Shown one piece after another: positions 1 to 12,611 of a stretch of 64,000 nucleotides of DNA (position 1 is its first letter; each line of letters starts with the position of its first letter). Origin of the DNA: Lethocerus indicus (lineage: Eukaryota > Arthropoda > Insecta > Hemiptera > Belostomatidae); assembly GCA_019843655.1 (NCBI GenBank), contig JACDQD010000004.1, positions 31,321,872 to 31,385,871 on the forward strand. Direction: 5' to 3'. The position numbers and the translations under genes are program-made. Under the pieces are notes generated by a model, which saw nothing but the letters and a program-made list of their open reading frames with translations, was not told where the DNA came from and ran no database searches.

Positions 1-3000
1 CTGAAAAGTTACCTTCCCTTCATTTGTTTGCCAACGCTGGCTCTCCAGGAGGGATAGGGGCCACGACCCCCCAACGAACTGGTGAAATCAATTACGTTAT
101 CATTTAATTAGCTTCGGTACTAATTAACACGAAATTTAACGAAATTTCCCCCGTAATTATTTTTAATGTTTAATTTATAATATTATTTCGGGATTAAGAC
201 ACAGCGCTATTTGAATTATGAAAGGTAATTATAAGAAATTAAATTTCCTCAGGAATCATGCCAGGGAAGAGACTTAATAAGCAGTAAACCTCATTATGGG
301 TGATTAAAATTTCAATCCAAGGGAAATTCAGTACGCTAATTATTTATTTCGTGGACAGATTGTTAACAGTATATTACATTAGCCTACACTCTTTTTGGAA
401 CAAACAATTAGAATTATGGAAACTGGAAAGCCAAGTCGTTCTACCCAATCACATTCCAGAGAGTGTTTAATGATAAAAAAGACTAGTAGTACTTTCAATT
501 ACTAGTAGTAATACTTATTTGTAACAAAAAAAATCTTTGCAGGATTCAGATAAGAAATGAAGGAAGTATTTATACGTGCACATCCTGAGGTGCATTATCT
601 TCCCGATACATTAGCCGGGGCACTGCAAAGAATTTTATCCCGTCCAACGTCGGACGGATTCGACACCGTTAAAAGAATGTCCCAGAGTGGGGACCGTCAA
701 CTCGAGGAGAAATAAGAAAAAGAACAAACTAGGGAGGCCGTACTAAAGGTACAGTGTGGGGGGTGGCGGGGATAGAGGATCTGGAAGCGGAAACCTATTG
801 GACAAACTTAACTGGAACTCGGCCGGCACTCGGCGTCTGCTTCCTGAATCGTTAAAAACGTAGAAGAGGGCGAAGAATGGAAGAAAAGGTCCGGGGTCAC
901 GAGCCTCCCACCCTCACTTCTCCGCTTTATTCTGGACACGCGTAATGGCTACATAATTCAGGCGACCGAGCTCTTCTGTCCCCCATCAAAACTTGGATCG
1001 CTCTCAATCGCAAATACAAATCGAAATCAAACGCCCCGACGATTTTAGAAATTATATACAGCGAAATGTTAACCCAATGCAACAATGCAGGTATTGAGAG
1101 CGCGATAAGTTGATACGTGTTTCTCTTTGCCCGAGTTTCCTCCCCACATGTTTCATCTTCAGCTAGCCCTGTCTCAATGTCTTCAGTACCCAGTGTTATA
1201 AAAAAACAAAAACTCTGGAATAAGGTCTTTGGATGCCGGTATCAGGAGGAATTACTATGAGGTTGGCCTTAAGAATATTATTTACTCAATATTAATATTA
1301 AGATTACCAGGATATTTTGGGAATTATATGTGTTTAATAAGATATTTATTAATTATATGTCTGTTCTTTGCCTAAAAGATACTTTAATATGAAAAAAAAT
1401 TATATTACGAAGTAGTTTAAACGTTATTTAAATTAACACTTGAAATTTTATTTTATCGCGTAAATGTATAATAATTATTAGGATTAATAACTTCATAAAT
1501 TATAATACGGAACAGATCGACGTGGTCCATCTATTGCCTTGAATTTAGTTCTTAACTAGATCGTACACTGCGGGTTTATGGAGTAGGTATCCAAAAATGG
1601 AATACACGTACCTGTTAACTACACATTTTGTAATTTAATCTATAATAAACTTTTAAACAAACTGTTAACACGAGGCTTGAAATACTTCTGTTGCTGAAAG
1701 TTGCTGAGCAGAGTTGAATGAACTCGAAACTATTAACACGAAGAAAATTTCTCGCCAATGAAGGAAATATTTCGCTCAACGCTGTTTGCTCTCGTGCGGA
1801 AGTTCTACTTAAATAGAGGAGGTATAAATAGGGGATGGGGGTGGGGGAGACCAACAAAAAACAAAGTTTCCCAAAGCGAAAATAGTGTTGTTCGAGAAAA
1901 TTCCGTCCCGCCCCACCTTCAAGATAACTGACAGCGGAATGTCGTACTTTCCCCCGGCTCTGACGCTAAAACATTTTCCTTAATTTTATCAACTCCTCGC
2001 GGCATTATATATCAAAATAATGAGAGCGTAAAAACGGCATTATACGGAATTCAGGGCGTATACACAAAAGTAACAGCAACAGTTTTCCATATTGTGTAAA
2101 CATGTAAGGTCATTGAAAGATGGAATCATAATGATTGCAACGTATTGAAATTGAAAAGAGAAAATATTTTTCAAAAACACTGTCAAGAAGATTTTCAAGT
2201 TGATTGAATTCAAGTTCAATGAATTACCAACTCTTGTTTTCAATATATGGGCAAAATATTGCACACGGGATGTATATTTTAATATTAGCAGAGGATAATT
2301 AAATTCTCTCAAAAATGGAGCAGTCGAAATGAATGAATTTAAGCTCCAAGTTATGGGATGTCGCAGACTTAAGTAAGTTTGTTTTTACGGTGTTGGGGAG
2401 CATTTGTTTTGTCAAGGTCTAACTCGAAGGGTGGAGTTCATCTGAAAGGTCTGTCTTCAGGTCTTTTTTCATCCTTCACTCCGATGTATTAGGGAAGTTA
2501 ACGACCGTCTAATGTTTTCGGTTTAATTAAGGGATGACAGTTCGTCAGGTCTCGGGCTGCATAAAGGGTAGTCGGTGGGCCAAAGTGGCCGCGACGTTTT
2601 ATAAATAAGATGCCGGCGAATATTGCAACGAAACTGCGTAATTAAGGAACAAGGGGGGGAGGAGACTCAAAAGGACCGGAGACCGCTTTGTGGGCTACCC
2701 GGGGGAGGGACGACCCGCCCGGGCTTCTGTAATGGCAATTGGGGTTGAAAGGAAGCTGTTTATTTCGCGGCAAATCCAAAGGCTATTAACGCCGCTCGGT
2801 TGAAATTTAAATATGGAGTCGAGGTGAAGGATAAGGCGCCCCTTTGAGAAAGGACCGAGTGAGAATGCACCGCCCCGAGGCTTGTTGTCGCGTCGACCCC
2901 ACTCCTCCAACTTAAAAAGTAAATATTTAATTCAAAGCAGCCCACAAAATAATATAGCTATACATTCACGTTATTAAAAAAATTCCCTATTATGAGCTGT

Positions 3001-3060
3001 TTAATTATATTATTCCATAATATAATTAATGTATTCATTATGGAAATATTGAATACAGCT
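1..3060. other. intergenic DNA, no gene seen
   Basis: No open frame here looks like a protein; the largest is about 90 codons in AT-rich DNA. CpG-rich patches (601-900 holds 21 CpG by my count) alternate with AT-rich runs such as 1261-1500. A G-rich tract lies near 2654-2710. The only structured item I see is a possible diverged member of the hammerhead-like repeat family near 1085-1196. Confidence 0.6.
1085..1196 (-). repeat. weak, diverged member of hammerhead-like repeat family
   Basis: Read on the minus strand, this stretch has AACACTG, then TACTGAAGA, then a GAGACAGGG segment leading into CTAGC. That is the order seen in the better copies at 40.7 and 42.4 kb. It continues into a purine-rich tail with GAGGAAAC and AGAGAAACACG, which echoes the AGGAGACAGAAACACACG tail of the 33.7 kb copy. 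The GAAA box is not where it should be, so this would be a decayed copy at best, and chance similarity cannot be excluded. Confidence 0.25.
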
Positions 3061-3155
3061 GCTCGCCATCTTCAGTAGCTGTGGCTGTCAGTACGGTGGT
3101 GAGTCACCCTGTCAAAAGACAAAACCAGCGAAAGGAGAAATAATATCGAGGAATC
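3061..3155 (+). repeat. copy of hammerhead-associated dispersed repeat
   Basis: Positions 3105-3155 align without gaps to the tail at 33,681-33,731: 35 of 51 bases identical by my count, and 24 of 30 in the middle (AGACAAAACCAGCG, AAAGGAGAAA). Just upstream, 3066-3080 holds GCCATCTTCAGTAGC. This is the antisense of the CTGAAGATGG box and stem-I strand of the 42.4 kb copy, so the head and tail pieces are in opposite orientation here. No GAAA box accompanies the CTGAAGA box, so no intact ribozyme is expected. Inverted and nested terminal repeats are known for Penelope-like elements; assignment to that class is inference. Confidence 0.5.
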
Positions 3156-6100
3156 AGCGGGATTCCAAACTGGATATATTAACATGTCCAGTGTATCGCG
3201 GCTCCCTTAACATCCTGTCGTGGTAGTTACTCCTTTTTGACAGAGTTTTGGTATTTTCAACCAGCATTCTATGACATGTTCTTCACTATTGGCTCTGAGA
3301 AGCTGCTCTACCTTTTTTCAGCCACAAAAAAGTTTTCATTCTTAAAAATACTACGATGACCGAAAAATTTAAAAAATATTAATGTAGTCTTCCTATTATT
3401 AATTATTGCGTTGATGATATTTTTTTAAATAAATCATATTGCGATTCAAATAATTATGAAAGTAATGCACCGGAAACGCGCTTAGATCCCATATTTTATT
3501 AATGTTATTGCACACTATTTATTAGAGTTTAATATTATCATTTAGTCTCACCCCAGCGAAACTTACATTAGTTATCTAATTGTGTGTTTAAACGAAATAT
3601 GACGAGAAGAAGAGTGTAAAAATATTCTCCAGGTGATTTAAAGAGCGTAGCGTCATAAACCGTTTGATATAAATACAGATTTTCGATTGCCTCCGCGTCC
3701 CAGTCTATGCTTATGAACTCGGCTCACACAACACTCAATCCAAGGCCAATATCGGATTGGCCCCCGTCGGGGGTGCGGGAGGGTTGAAAGGTTTAGGCTG
3801 AAAAGGTAGATTGGCATGAAATTCCGGTTTGGATTACATCAACGGCGATAGGGACTACCGGATCGATACGAAATATATGTTTGCATAGAATACAGGCTTT
3901 GCTCGGCAACCCGTTCGCTTAAAATGTACGAAAGCAGCGAAAACGGAACTGCAGTTTTCCGACAAATCAGATACTTCCTCACGGGCTACTAGAAAAATAA
4001 TCCGAACCTAAAGTTATTTACAGTAGAAATTATAGACAGAAATATACAGGCAGATTGTTTTAGTATATTTTCACTTCCGTTGTATGAATATTTTGCCCGA
4101 ATACTGACTGATTCTTTAGCTTTGACTGCTGAACTAATTTATTTCCCTTCACCTCTTGCCGTCGGTTTCTTCAATACTCAAAATACTCGGGTGGCGTGGT
4201 GAAAGAGAGTAGAAGAGGATAGATTGGGTTTTTCGTTCCGACCAAATTATCCGTGGTAATATGACCACGGTGATATAAATTTGTATCGGCCCCGACGGTA
4301 GGAAGGATTTGTCTTTATCAAATCGTATTAGAGCCTCTTCGTCTGTTTGGATTCGATTTGGGAGCGCGATGGAAATTGGTGGAAGGAAGCAAACGAGAGG
4401 GTGTGTAGCGCGCCAGTGGTCGATAGCCCCCACGGCCCTTGAACCGGACGCCCTTTGAAGGACTGCGGGGGGCTAAAAATTTATATTACAAAAGGAAAGT
4501 CCTTTCGGCCGTAGTCCCAAAGTGTATGTTAAACACACCTCGGACCGTAAAATGCGGACATGAAAGGGGGCCGAAGGGGGCTTTGAATATTGCAGCCCCC
4601 GGACGGGATTAGAACCCCACGTGCTCGGTTTTATTATACTCCGCCCCCAAACCCCCGGTAAAGTAACGCAAGGCAGAAGTCGGGCATTTTATTATCTGTA
4701 ATATTGTATAGAGCAACATTCCACCTTTTTGTGTACCCTCCCCCAACCCCTTGTTGTTTTGGGCCCGAAATTAAAAGGAATGACCGTAGGGGAAAGCTGG
4801 GCGAGAGCGCAGTCGATGTAATACCGGTTCCCAGATTAGTATCTTGATACTCGGATCATAGTTTAATTAAATTAAATACGCCCGAACTAACGGAATCCGT
4901 AAACTTAAACTGGAATTGAATACGAAATTTGGTTAACGACCACTTCTGCGGAGTAAAATATAAATATTACAAATTTAGTATAAATAGTAAAGAATTTACA
5001 GCTCCCAGACTACAAAAATTTCTCAATATTACGTCTGAATTTCAGGACGAGCATTGTAATTATAATGAGTGAGATTATTCCGGTATACTTTGCCCCAACA
5101 ATATACGTACGGTCCGTTAATAAATCGCCGAACTTCCAGAGAATGGATGACAAAAATAAATTATAATTTTAGTTATTAAAATTGTGCCCCTTATATGTAA
5201 AGACTCTTCGCCAGTTAAGATGAAGATTATTACTTCTTTAATTAAGCCCGTCTTGACACCGTTTATAAAAGCCGTAAAGAAGTTGGGAGGGTGCCTCCCT
5301 TCTCACCCTCTCCTTGATCCCCTCTCGTCCTCCTTTTTAATTGATGGCGATCCTGAAGCCTTTTAGTCGTAATTGATAACATCCAGTAATTAAATCCTCC
5401 GAGAAAAATTATCAATAAGAAAAATTATCCCTAATTTGAGACGGGTCCATTATAATCCCTGCAGAGGAAATGTGTAAATAATTTATAGAGGTTTGAAATG
5501 TGCTGAAACGTGTATAAAGCACCAGGCTAATCCCTAAACTCATAAAAACCATGAATACACAAGACATAATTTACCCTACTGTTTGGTATTGAAGTATCAT
5601 CCGCAATATTTAACTCACAAAAATTTGAACGAGTATTTTCTGATATTTCTCAGTGAAACTGATATCACAATTAGAAATTGGAACAAAACTACAGCAGAAT
5701 TAAAATATAAGAAAAATCGTATGTTTTCCGGACGGATGACTCCACTACGTCCCAATCTTTTATTCATTAGTGCAATACATATGTTAGGAATAAATTTAAA
5801 ATACCATCCAAGTTGTCTCGCTATTGGGATCCGTGCAACGACTCCAATAGCCGAAATCTCTCCAGAAATAGACGGGAAAACCCCGGAACACAATTTATCA
5901 CACTATCTGTTACACTTACAAATCAATAGGGGCACTTTCGTTAGAACTGGCCAGCGGATAGTAGTGCGGGACATAAATCATAGAAGAAATTACTCAGAAG
6001 CTCTTTTTCAGCGGTCGTTTAACCAACTGCCGGCCTAAGATTGAAATATCGTCGCGTTTTCCTTCTGTTCGTATATTCTGTGGTGATGGGGGGGGGTGTA

Positions 6101-8445
6101 GTTCTAATAGCCGAACACTTAGAGGGACGGCCCCCACCCCTGTTTTGGCCCTAAACTCTCCGGCATCAATTGGTAACGACACGCGACACAGTCGTCAATA
6201 TTGGCCGGGATAATGAAGCGATCAATTCCCGCCTTCGCCCCATCCGAATTGTCTGTCCGAATAGGGAGGGCGGGCACCAATCAATTGAGAACTTGAAATT
6301 CAAGTTGGGCCTCCATTTCATACAAGTTGGCCATTCCCGGAAATTAGGAAGCTACTGAATTGGGGATCGACCCCCTCCAGCCGACAACCAACTATCGATT
6401 GTCGAGTCCGATGAAACGATAAAGTGGAGGACACTTCCGTCTTTGTTCAGAACGAGGCGATGTTTTCCCCTGTCGAGTGTTCTATTAATATTTCGGTTTT
6501 ACCGCGTATTTTTTCCATAATTCAGCCTTATGTGCTTATGAACTTGATTAATATAGCGACGGAACGCTTCTGATGATGGCACGAAACAGATATTCTAGCT
6601 TATGAAAAATCGGTAGAATCTTACAAGAATGATTTGAAAACCTTGCGGGCCACCAAACAAGTAACTCAAGTTCGTCACCTCTTTCTAAATCTTAAATTTA
6701 TCCTTTCTCATAAATAAGCGTTGAAGACTATCCTTAGTTCATTACATTATCTGCAATGATATTATTTATAGATTACATTATATTTACAGTAGCTGTGAAG
6801 TACAGAATGATGAAATTTTCAGAGGAGCTAACTTTCTGTGACTTTACACTTATTCTGGCCCTAGAAATTAATAAAATTCTTCGCTCTCATACTGGTAACA
6901 TCCTACCTTGAACGAAGTGGTACCAAATTACAGAAACTACCGAGGGGAGGATGAAAATCAGAAGAGTTGAAGTCAAATCATTTTTCCGCGAAACAAAAGC
7001 TAATTAAGAGCCACAGCCAATATGTTGGTGAAACTAAGATTCGCAAATTAAAATTCGCAAAAAAATTTCTTTGACACAATGGTTTCATTTTTATGAAATG
7101 TAACGAAATTGAGTTTTAATGGAAAAATTCTTTCGCTAACCCGACGGGGGTTTCACAACTTCGTAGCGCCGAATCCGCGCTTTCGGCATTAAACCCATTA
7201 CAGTTCACCGCCGCGTTGGAAATAATTATGAACAAACGGCTCAAAGTGAAATCTCTTTACTGCGGCGTTATTTCACGGTAATTAGCGTAACTGGGGCGTT
7301 TAATGTCTTATTATAAAATCCTTTTATACTTCAATAACTCGGCTCCTCGACTCCGCTTTCGGACGGCGGCAAAATACGTTCGCCGGAATGCCGCCCGGCA
7401 TTTATTCGAAAAAGAGATACTCTCTCTCGAAACGAAATATTCCGATCGCTAATCTAAATGTACCGTTGTCCGAAACACAAACCGTAGAAACGCGGCGTCT
7501 TTGTTTGCGATCAATAAATTGTTTAAAATTTCTGTTACGAATACAATACAATGGTCCATCCATTATCCCCCCCGGCGTCGGCTTAAACGCCACCGGCCTA
7601 GAGACTTTCTGTAGGCCGGATACAGGTCAAAAGTACCATCACTGGATGGCGTCATTATCGAGCGAAACAAGTCAAACCATTCAAACAACCGCCATTGTAC
7701 CTATAACTAGTAATAGTTGATTGTACAAAAAAAATAAAGTTTAAAAAAAAACGAGTACAATAAAGCAATGTCGAGGGTTAACTTCCTGCGGAAGATAAAC
7801 CTCCCATTACCTGTTCTCGTCCAGACTTAACAATAGTTAAAGTTGCTTTAAATTCGGCGATAGAACAAAAACCGGGTAAGGCGTTTGAATATGAGGTTGT
7901 AAGGCCCAATTAGGGTGGCATTGTCCGGGGCGATAATTCCCGGTCATGGACCAGTGCCTGGCGAGCCCCGGGGAGCAATCGGCCAGCCGGCATAAAACGA
8001 CATCCCCACAGCTAACAATGCAATTAACGCGGCAGGGGAAATAGAATTGCCCCCCCCCCCCAATCCGCCCACTCATTACGCTTTAAGCTTTCCCAGTCTT
8101 GGATTGTCCATTCCCCCGATTATTTTGCTTCGACGGCTCCGAATCAAAGCCGACCCGGGGCGCAGAGTCCTCTGACGAAGATCTCGAGGCCAATTTGTCG
8201 TTTAAACGAATGTGGGATTTTTTTTTTTTATTAAATCAGTTGCCAGTAATGTTCGAGTGCGCATAACTAAAGAATGCCGCATGCACTAAAAGAACGGTAT
8301 ATTACGCTAATTAACCAGTCCGCTACCAGGGCCTTCTGGAGAAAACATCCACAAGAGCCCAAGATTTTTTCGGTATTATATGAAATCAATCGGAATAGAT
8401 TTTACGTTATTTAGAACAGTCTAAAAAAGTAAAATAAGTATTCTT
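3156..8445. other. intergenic DNA, no gene seen
   Basis: A 151-codon open frame at 5583-6038 (plus) has no recognisable domain, starts at TTG, and overlaps an open frame on the other strand, so I do not call it a gene. Homopolymer runs occur at 6088-6096 (G) and 8050-8061 (twelve C). CpG-rich stretches lie at 4400-4640, 6050-6260 and 7130-7380. A short hammerhead-box arrangement at 6565-6600 is listed separately. Confidence 0.6.
6565..6600 (+). repeat. possible hammerhead-box remnant
   Basis: CTGATGATGGCACGAAAC is followed 8 bases later by CTAGC. The two invariant boxes of a hammerhead (CTGATGA and GAAA) are in the right order, but the six bases between them cannot form stem II, and the CGGTC cleavage segment of the better copies is missing. 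It may be a deleted copy of the family at 42.4 kb or a coincidence. Confidence 0.22.
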
Positions 8446-8798
8446 TTAAACTGACACAAATATTTGACGCCGGGCTATGGATAAAAACTAAACGCTGTAG
8501 CCCACGTGTCACATATGTGTCACATTAAATTAGAAGAAATTTATTATAAGACAAAAAAATATAAATTCGATTTATCGAAATGAAATTCATTTTATTTTAC
8601 GAAAATTCAACATTTTGTTGAGAGATGTTTCTGTTAAAAAATATCAAATGTAATAATAATTTTTATAGCTCACTTATTTCTATCTACTTACATAACAAAT
8701 TTTAATCATTTTGCTTCACAAAATCTTATGTGTGACGTTGGGCTGCGGTAAAAAAAGCTGTGTCACATATATGTGACGGTTGGTAGCGAACGGGTTAA
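8446..8798. mobile_element. piggyBac-like miniature element (TTAA-bounded)
   Basis: The right end, read inward on the minus strand, starts TTAACCCGTTCGCTACCAAC and contains the palindrome GTCACATATATGTGAC. TTAA followed by CCC is the target site plus terminal triplet typical of piggyBac-type elements. A second TTAA lies at 8446-8449. About 50 bases inside each TTAA the two ends share an inverted block: TAGCCCACGTGTCACA on the left (plus strand) and CAGCCCAACGTCACACA on the right (minus strand), at nearly equal offsets. The outer 50 bases of the left end have diverged. No transposase frame fits in about 350 bp, so it would be non-autonomous. Only the right end is clear; the left boundary is inferred. 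Confidence 0.45.
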
Positions 8799-11700
8799 AT
8801 ATAACAATTTGGTCTATATTTATAAAACCTAAAGTAAACGATTCCAACGCCACGAATCAGACAGTGTTTCATTCAAATGTTTTTCTCATTTAAGAAACTG
8901 AAAATTACTGAAGCGAGATTGCAAAGAATCAAAATCGCAATTGGAATGAAACCAATTAGGTTAATTGGGTACCGAAGAAGGTTCCGAAAATTCTGAGGAA
9001 AACACCGGGCTCGGGGATGATTGAATGTGACAGCGACTTCACGCCCGTCGAATTCATTCTTGGTGACGCTTGTGCTACTTATTATTGTTGAATATACACA
9101 GGTTAATAAAAATATGATCTCGTTTATGATCGCTTCAACTGAAATAGCATTCGTTCAATTCGTTCATACGTTCAATTTATAATTTTTAGTGTACAGCACA
9201 TATCGTTAGTGAACTAAGTTTCGCTCACTGTAATACTCACTTTCCAGTGATAGGTAATATTAACGACTTAACAAATGTTCGATAAATTTACGAATACAGT
9301 TCAACCACAAAAACTATTTCGCGGTTCTGTATATAATTTTAAGGGAAAAATAGAAAAGGGTTGGGGGTGGGAGGGGGAGGAAAGCCAATAGGGTCCGAGA
9401 GAGGGCGGTTCTCACTTCCATTTTACAGCCGGCAATAAAAGAAGGGAACGGCGCTGTGAATGTTCTTTAACGAAGGGCAAAAACCGCCGCAGAATCGAAA
9501 GGGAAGCCGATAGTCGACTATTAGCCCCTTTTAATAGAGGATAGAGCCCAGCGAGAATCTTGTTATTTGACTCTTCTGGATGACGACTTATCATTTGTCC
9601 CCCGAATACGCTTTAGGGTCCTCGGGCTTTCTCAAATGGTCCGTGGGCCATTGCTTTTACATTTTTCAACCGACACACAATAAGAAAAATAGCAACATAT
9701 CACGGGAAGTGTTTCGTTGGACAGAATTCATATATGTGAGTGATTAACAAAATTCCACTCCGCTCTTCAAATATTGTCTTCCTTAGAATTCGGCTGTACA
9801 AATGCGATAGTAACGCATTATCTTATATATGGTTCGCAATAATATTTATACGTTCCGATTATACACTCAATAATACCTATTGCATATATTAGTACAGTAG
9901 AGTGCCACGTGAATCGCAATAAAATTCATAAAAGGATTTTGCGCCCCTCTCGCGAATTTGAATTGTGAAATATATTTTCGTTTCAGAAAATTGTGAAATC
10001 TCAACTTTTCCTGTCTTAGATGCGCTCTCTTAATGCCTGTATACCATATTTAATATTCCCGTGGCACAATTACCTTATTCAAAATAAAATGGAATAACTA
10101 TTTTCCTTGTAAATTATCCTCCCCCCTTTCCTCATTAATTTAAGTACAAGTTACGCTATTATTTCCTTCTGACGACGAGTAGAATCACTGCTGGGGGAAA
10201 AAGTGACCCGGTAGAGAGACAGAAAACATGAAAATAGTAATTTACCGGCGGCGGAGAATTATTTTATTTTGGTCTGGAAATGGAAGAACTTTTTTAAATA
10301 TTTTAAAGTTTTTTGTTAAAATATTTGTATCAAAATACACGGTGGTGGGACAAAAATGTGCAGGAGGAGAAATAAAAAAAGTCAATGGTTTTAATATCCC
10401 GAGTATTGACAGAGCGCGACCGTGATTGGTGAATATTTTATGAGATTTTTCATTCCTTCAACCGACCAACTCAATTTCGTTTACCTAGTTAATACAGATT
10501 GTACGGAACGGATGAAACCCTATTTCACCCAGCAAAATTTGTAGTTACGCCTATTTTGAGTTTATTGTCCGATTAAAGAAACTTGCTGGACAATAATGTT
10601 CAGTATATATAGGATAATAAAAAACGCATTCGATGTTCTCTGTACTGGAGAAACTGATAGTTGGAAATCACCTTTCTATTAATTTGCGACTCTGCAAACA
10701 GTACCTACTACACAGTAAACATGGTTAGGAATTACATTTATTTCAATTTCTCTGTAACATTTACCTGACACTATATAGCGGCATATACGTTATTGAACTG
10801 TAAATGTCAGTTGAATATATGCAAGTCATGAATCTGCAAATGACGCAGCGCCACGGCATTGTCTGTTCTGGACAGTACACTAGAACATTGGGCGTTAAAT
10901 AAATCATTATATTTTTCTGTTTTAGCTAATTCCCCACGAGAAAAGGCAACAGACAGAACGTTACTATACGACTCGAAATAGAGAACTAACAGAGCCAGGA
11001 AAAGCGGTCTCTGGCGGGTAACGAGAATGTCATTTTTATGGGCAACAAGTTCCACCGTAACGTCGAATAGATTTTACATTAAAGCAGTTTATTTCTGTCT
11101 ATGTCTACGACGAATGGCCTAAGTGGGCGGGTACATGCGACGACCGAATCGGTCGGTACAGGTGGGGGCGTCCTCCTCTAACGGCGTGTCCGCCGAATTT
11201 ATTGGCGGGAGATATGCCCTGTCGGTGACGGCCGTTTGATCCAAAACGGATTTAGTGCGGAGTGAATGGAATCGCGAACAGCGCGACCCCCCATTATGCC
11301 CGGGGCGCCCGCCACCGCTCCTATTCCACTCGGGCCGGAGAACCCGATCATTATTAATAGCCCCGGTATTTATGCTACATTCGAACGGAATCGGTCCCGA
11401 TTTGTAGGCCGCGCCGGGAAAGGGACATTGTACCCGCTCCCATCTAAATCGATTCCCAGACGTTTAATGGCCTCCCGCCTCCCCCCGAGATCAATCAAAC
11501 GGCAACAGCACGCTGGCAGCGTTCATTCGCGATAACGCTAATTTAATTATTTTTTTGGTTCTTAAGTCTTTGACTACTTAACTACTACTGTCGTATAGAA
11601 GACATGCTGCCAGGAAACCTATTTAAGCACTCGATTAAGTGGCAGACTAAAGTGGTCCGGGGTGTATAACATGATAAGAATTAATCGGAGCTTGAATCAT

Positions 11701-12398
11701 CGAGTAAAATCGACATCACCCATATACCTCACTCGATGTAAATATATATTCCAATAAAATATACATATAGTTAAAGGCTCGATTCTATCTGTCACGACTG
11801 TCGTTGATAGGCAGTTATATTCATAAAATGTATTTAGGTCGATTACCGCAATGTCTCGTTTCAGAAACTCGGGACGCCATAAAATGTTACAAATCGTACA
11901 ACACAATATATAGGCATAGGGGTAACGTATTGGGGAGCCCGTTTAGTTGGGGGCCGAAGATGGGCCGTTCGAACTGGGCCTCCGGCGAATTAAATTAGGG
12001 GCCGACAGAAGAGGCAGGGTGTAGACAGTCGGGAAACAAACAATGGGCCGAATGGGTACACCTTTGGGAGCGGTAGCCGCGCTAATGGTACAAACTGAAT
12101 AACCACGGCCGTGCGGGGGCGGTTTCATTTCCCCTCCGCCCACCTAATGAAACTCCAGTTGACTCCTGAGCAGTGGCCCACCGGCTCCGGCCCAACGCCT
12201 CTCCAACCTCGATAAAACAGTCCCTACTTCGTTATTTCTCTGAAATTTATCCCGGGTGCGTTATTATTTATTTCTTATTGATGTTAGGTCGATGTATGTT
12301 AAAAACAGAGGGCTAAAACACAATGTTAAATGTTAAAAAAGCGCGCACAGAAACGTTAAAAACAGTGTCCATCTTCCTTACAAATAATATACAGCATT
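8799..12398. other. intergenic DNA, no gene seen
   Basis: Mixed AT-rich sequence with a CpG-rich block at about 11,100-11,530 and another at 11,930-12,200. Open frames of 60-89 codons in these GC-rich blocks have no family features. A G-rich tract lies at 9360-9385. The sequence directly left of 12,399 may continue the LINE fragment listed next in another frame, but I cannot place its end. Confidence 0.55.
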
Positions 12399-12611
12399 TC
12401 ACTGATTGTGACTTGCCAGTAGCACGAAATTGTAATATCGATTGGTGCAGTTTTTAGGCCCGGAATATTTGTCCCGATTTTCCCGAAGGCGGAAAATATA
12501 ACCGTGAAACGACATTAATTCGCGCGTCAGATATGGTTTTCTCGTCGGACACTGTACAAGGTCAAACGTTCGGGCGCAAATTAATCGGGTCATCATCAGC
12601 CAATCTATCAC
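12399..12611 (-). pseudogene. R1-like non-LTR retrotransposon C-terminal fragment
   Basis: The 70-codon minus-strand frame resembles the C-terminal region of R1-clade retrotransposon ORF2 proteins, downstream of the reverse transcriptase. In that family a Trp precedes an R-L-(I/V) motif, then about 20 residues later comes Y/F-(L/M)-T-x-x-L-(S/T)-G-H-G-(Y/C)-F, then a spaced Cys. Here the frame shows W, TRLI, YLTRELMSFHGYIF and, further on, PKNC. The distance from RLI to HG is 29 residues, the same spacing I expect for R1 elements. The Gly of the GHG motif is changed and the second Cys of the zinc knuckle is missing, so the piece is decayed. It is isolated: no reverse transcriptase or endonuclease part is visible next to it. 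A chance match is possible but the spacing argues against it. Confidence 0.5.

Noticed and set aside
4590..4640. tRNA T-arm-like sequence on the minus strand (GGGGTTCTAATCCC)
   Set aside because: The conserved purine in the T loop is wrong, and no D arm, anticodon arm or matching acceptor strand is found upstream.
5583..6038. 151-codon plus-strand open frame
   Set aside because: Starts at TTG, has no family features, and shares its stretch with a 92-codon minus-strand frame.
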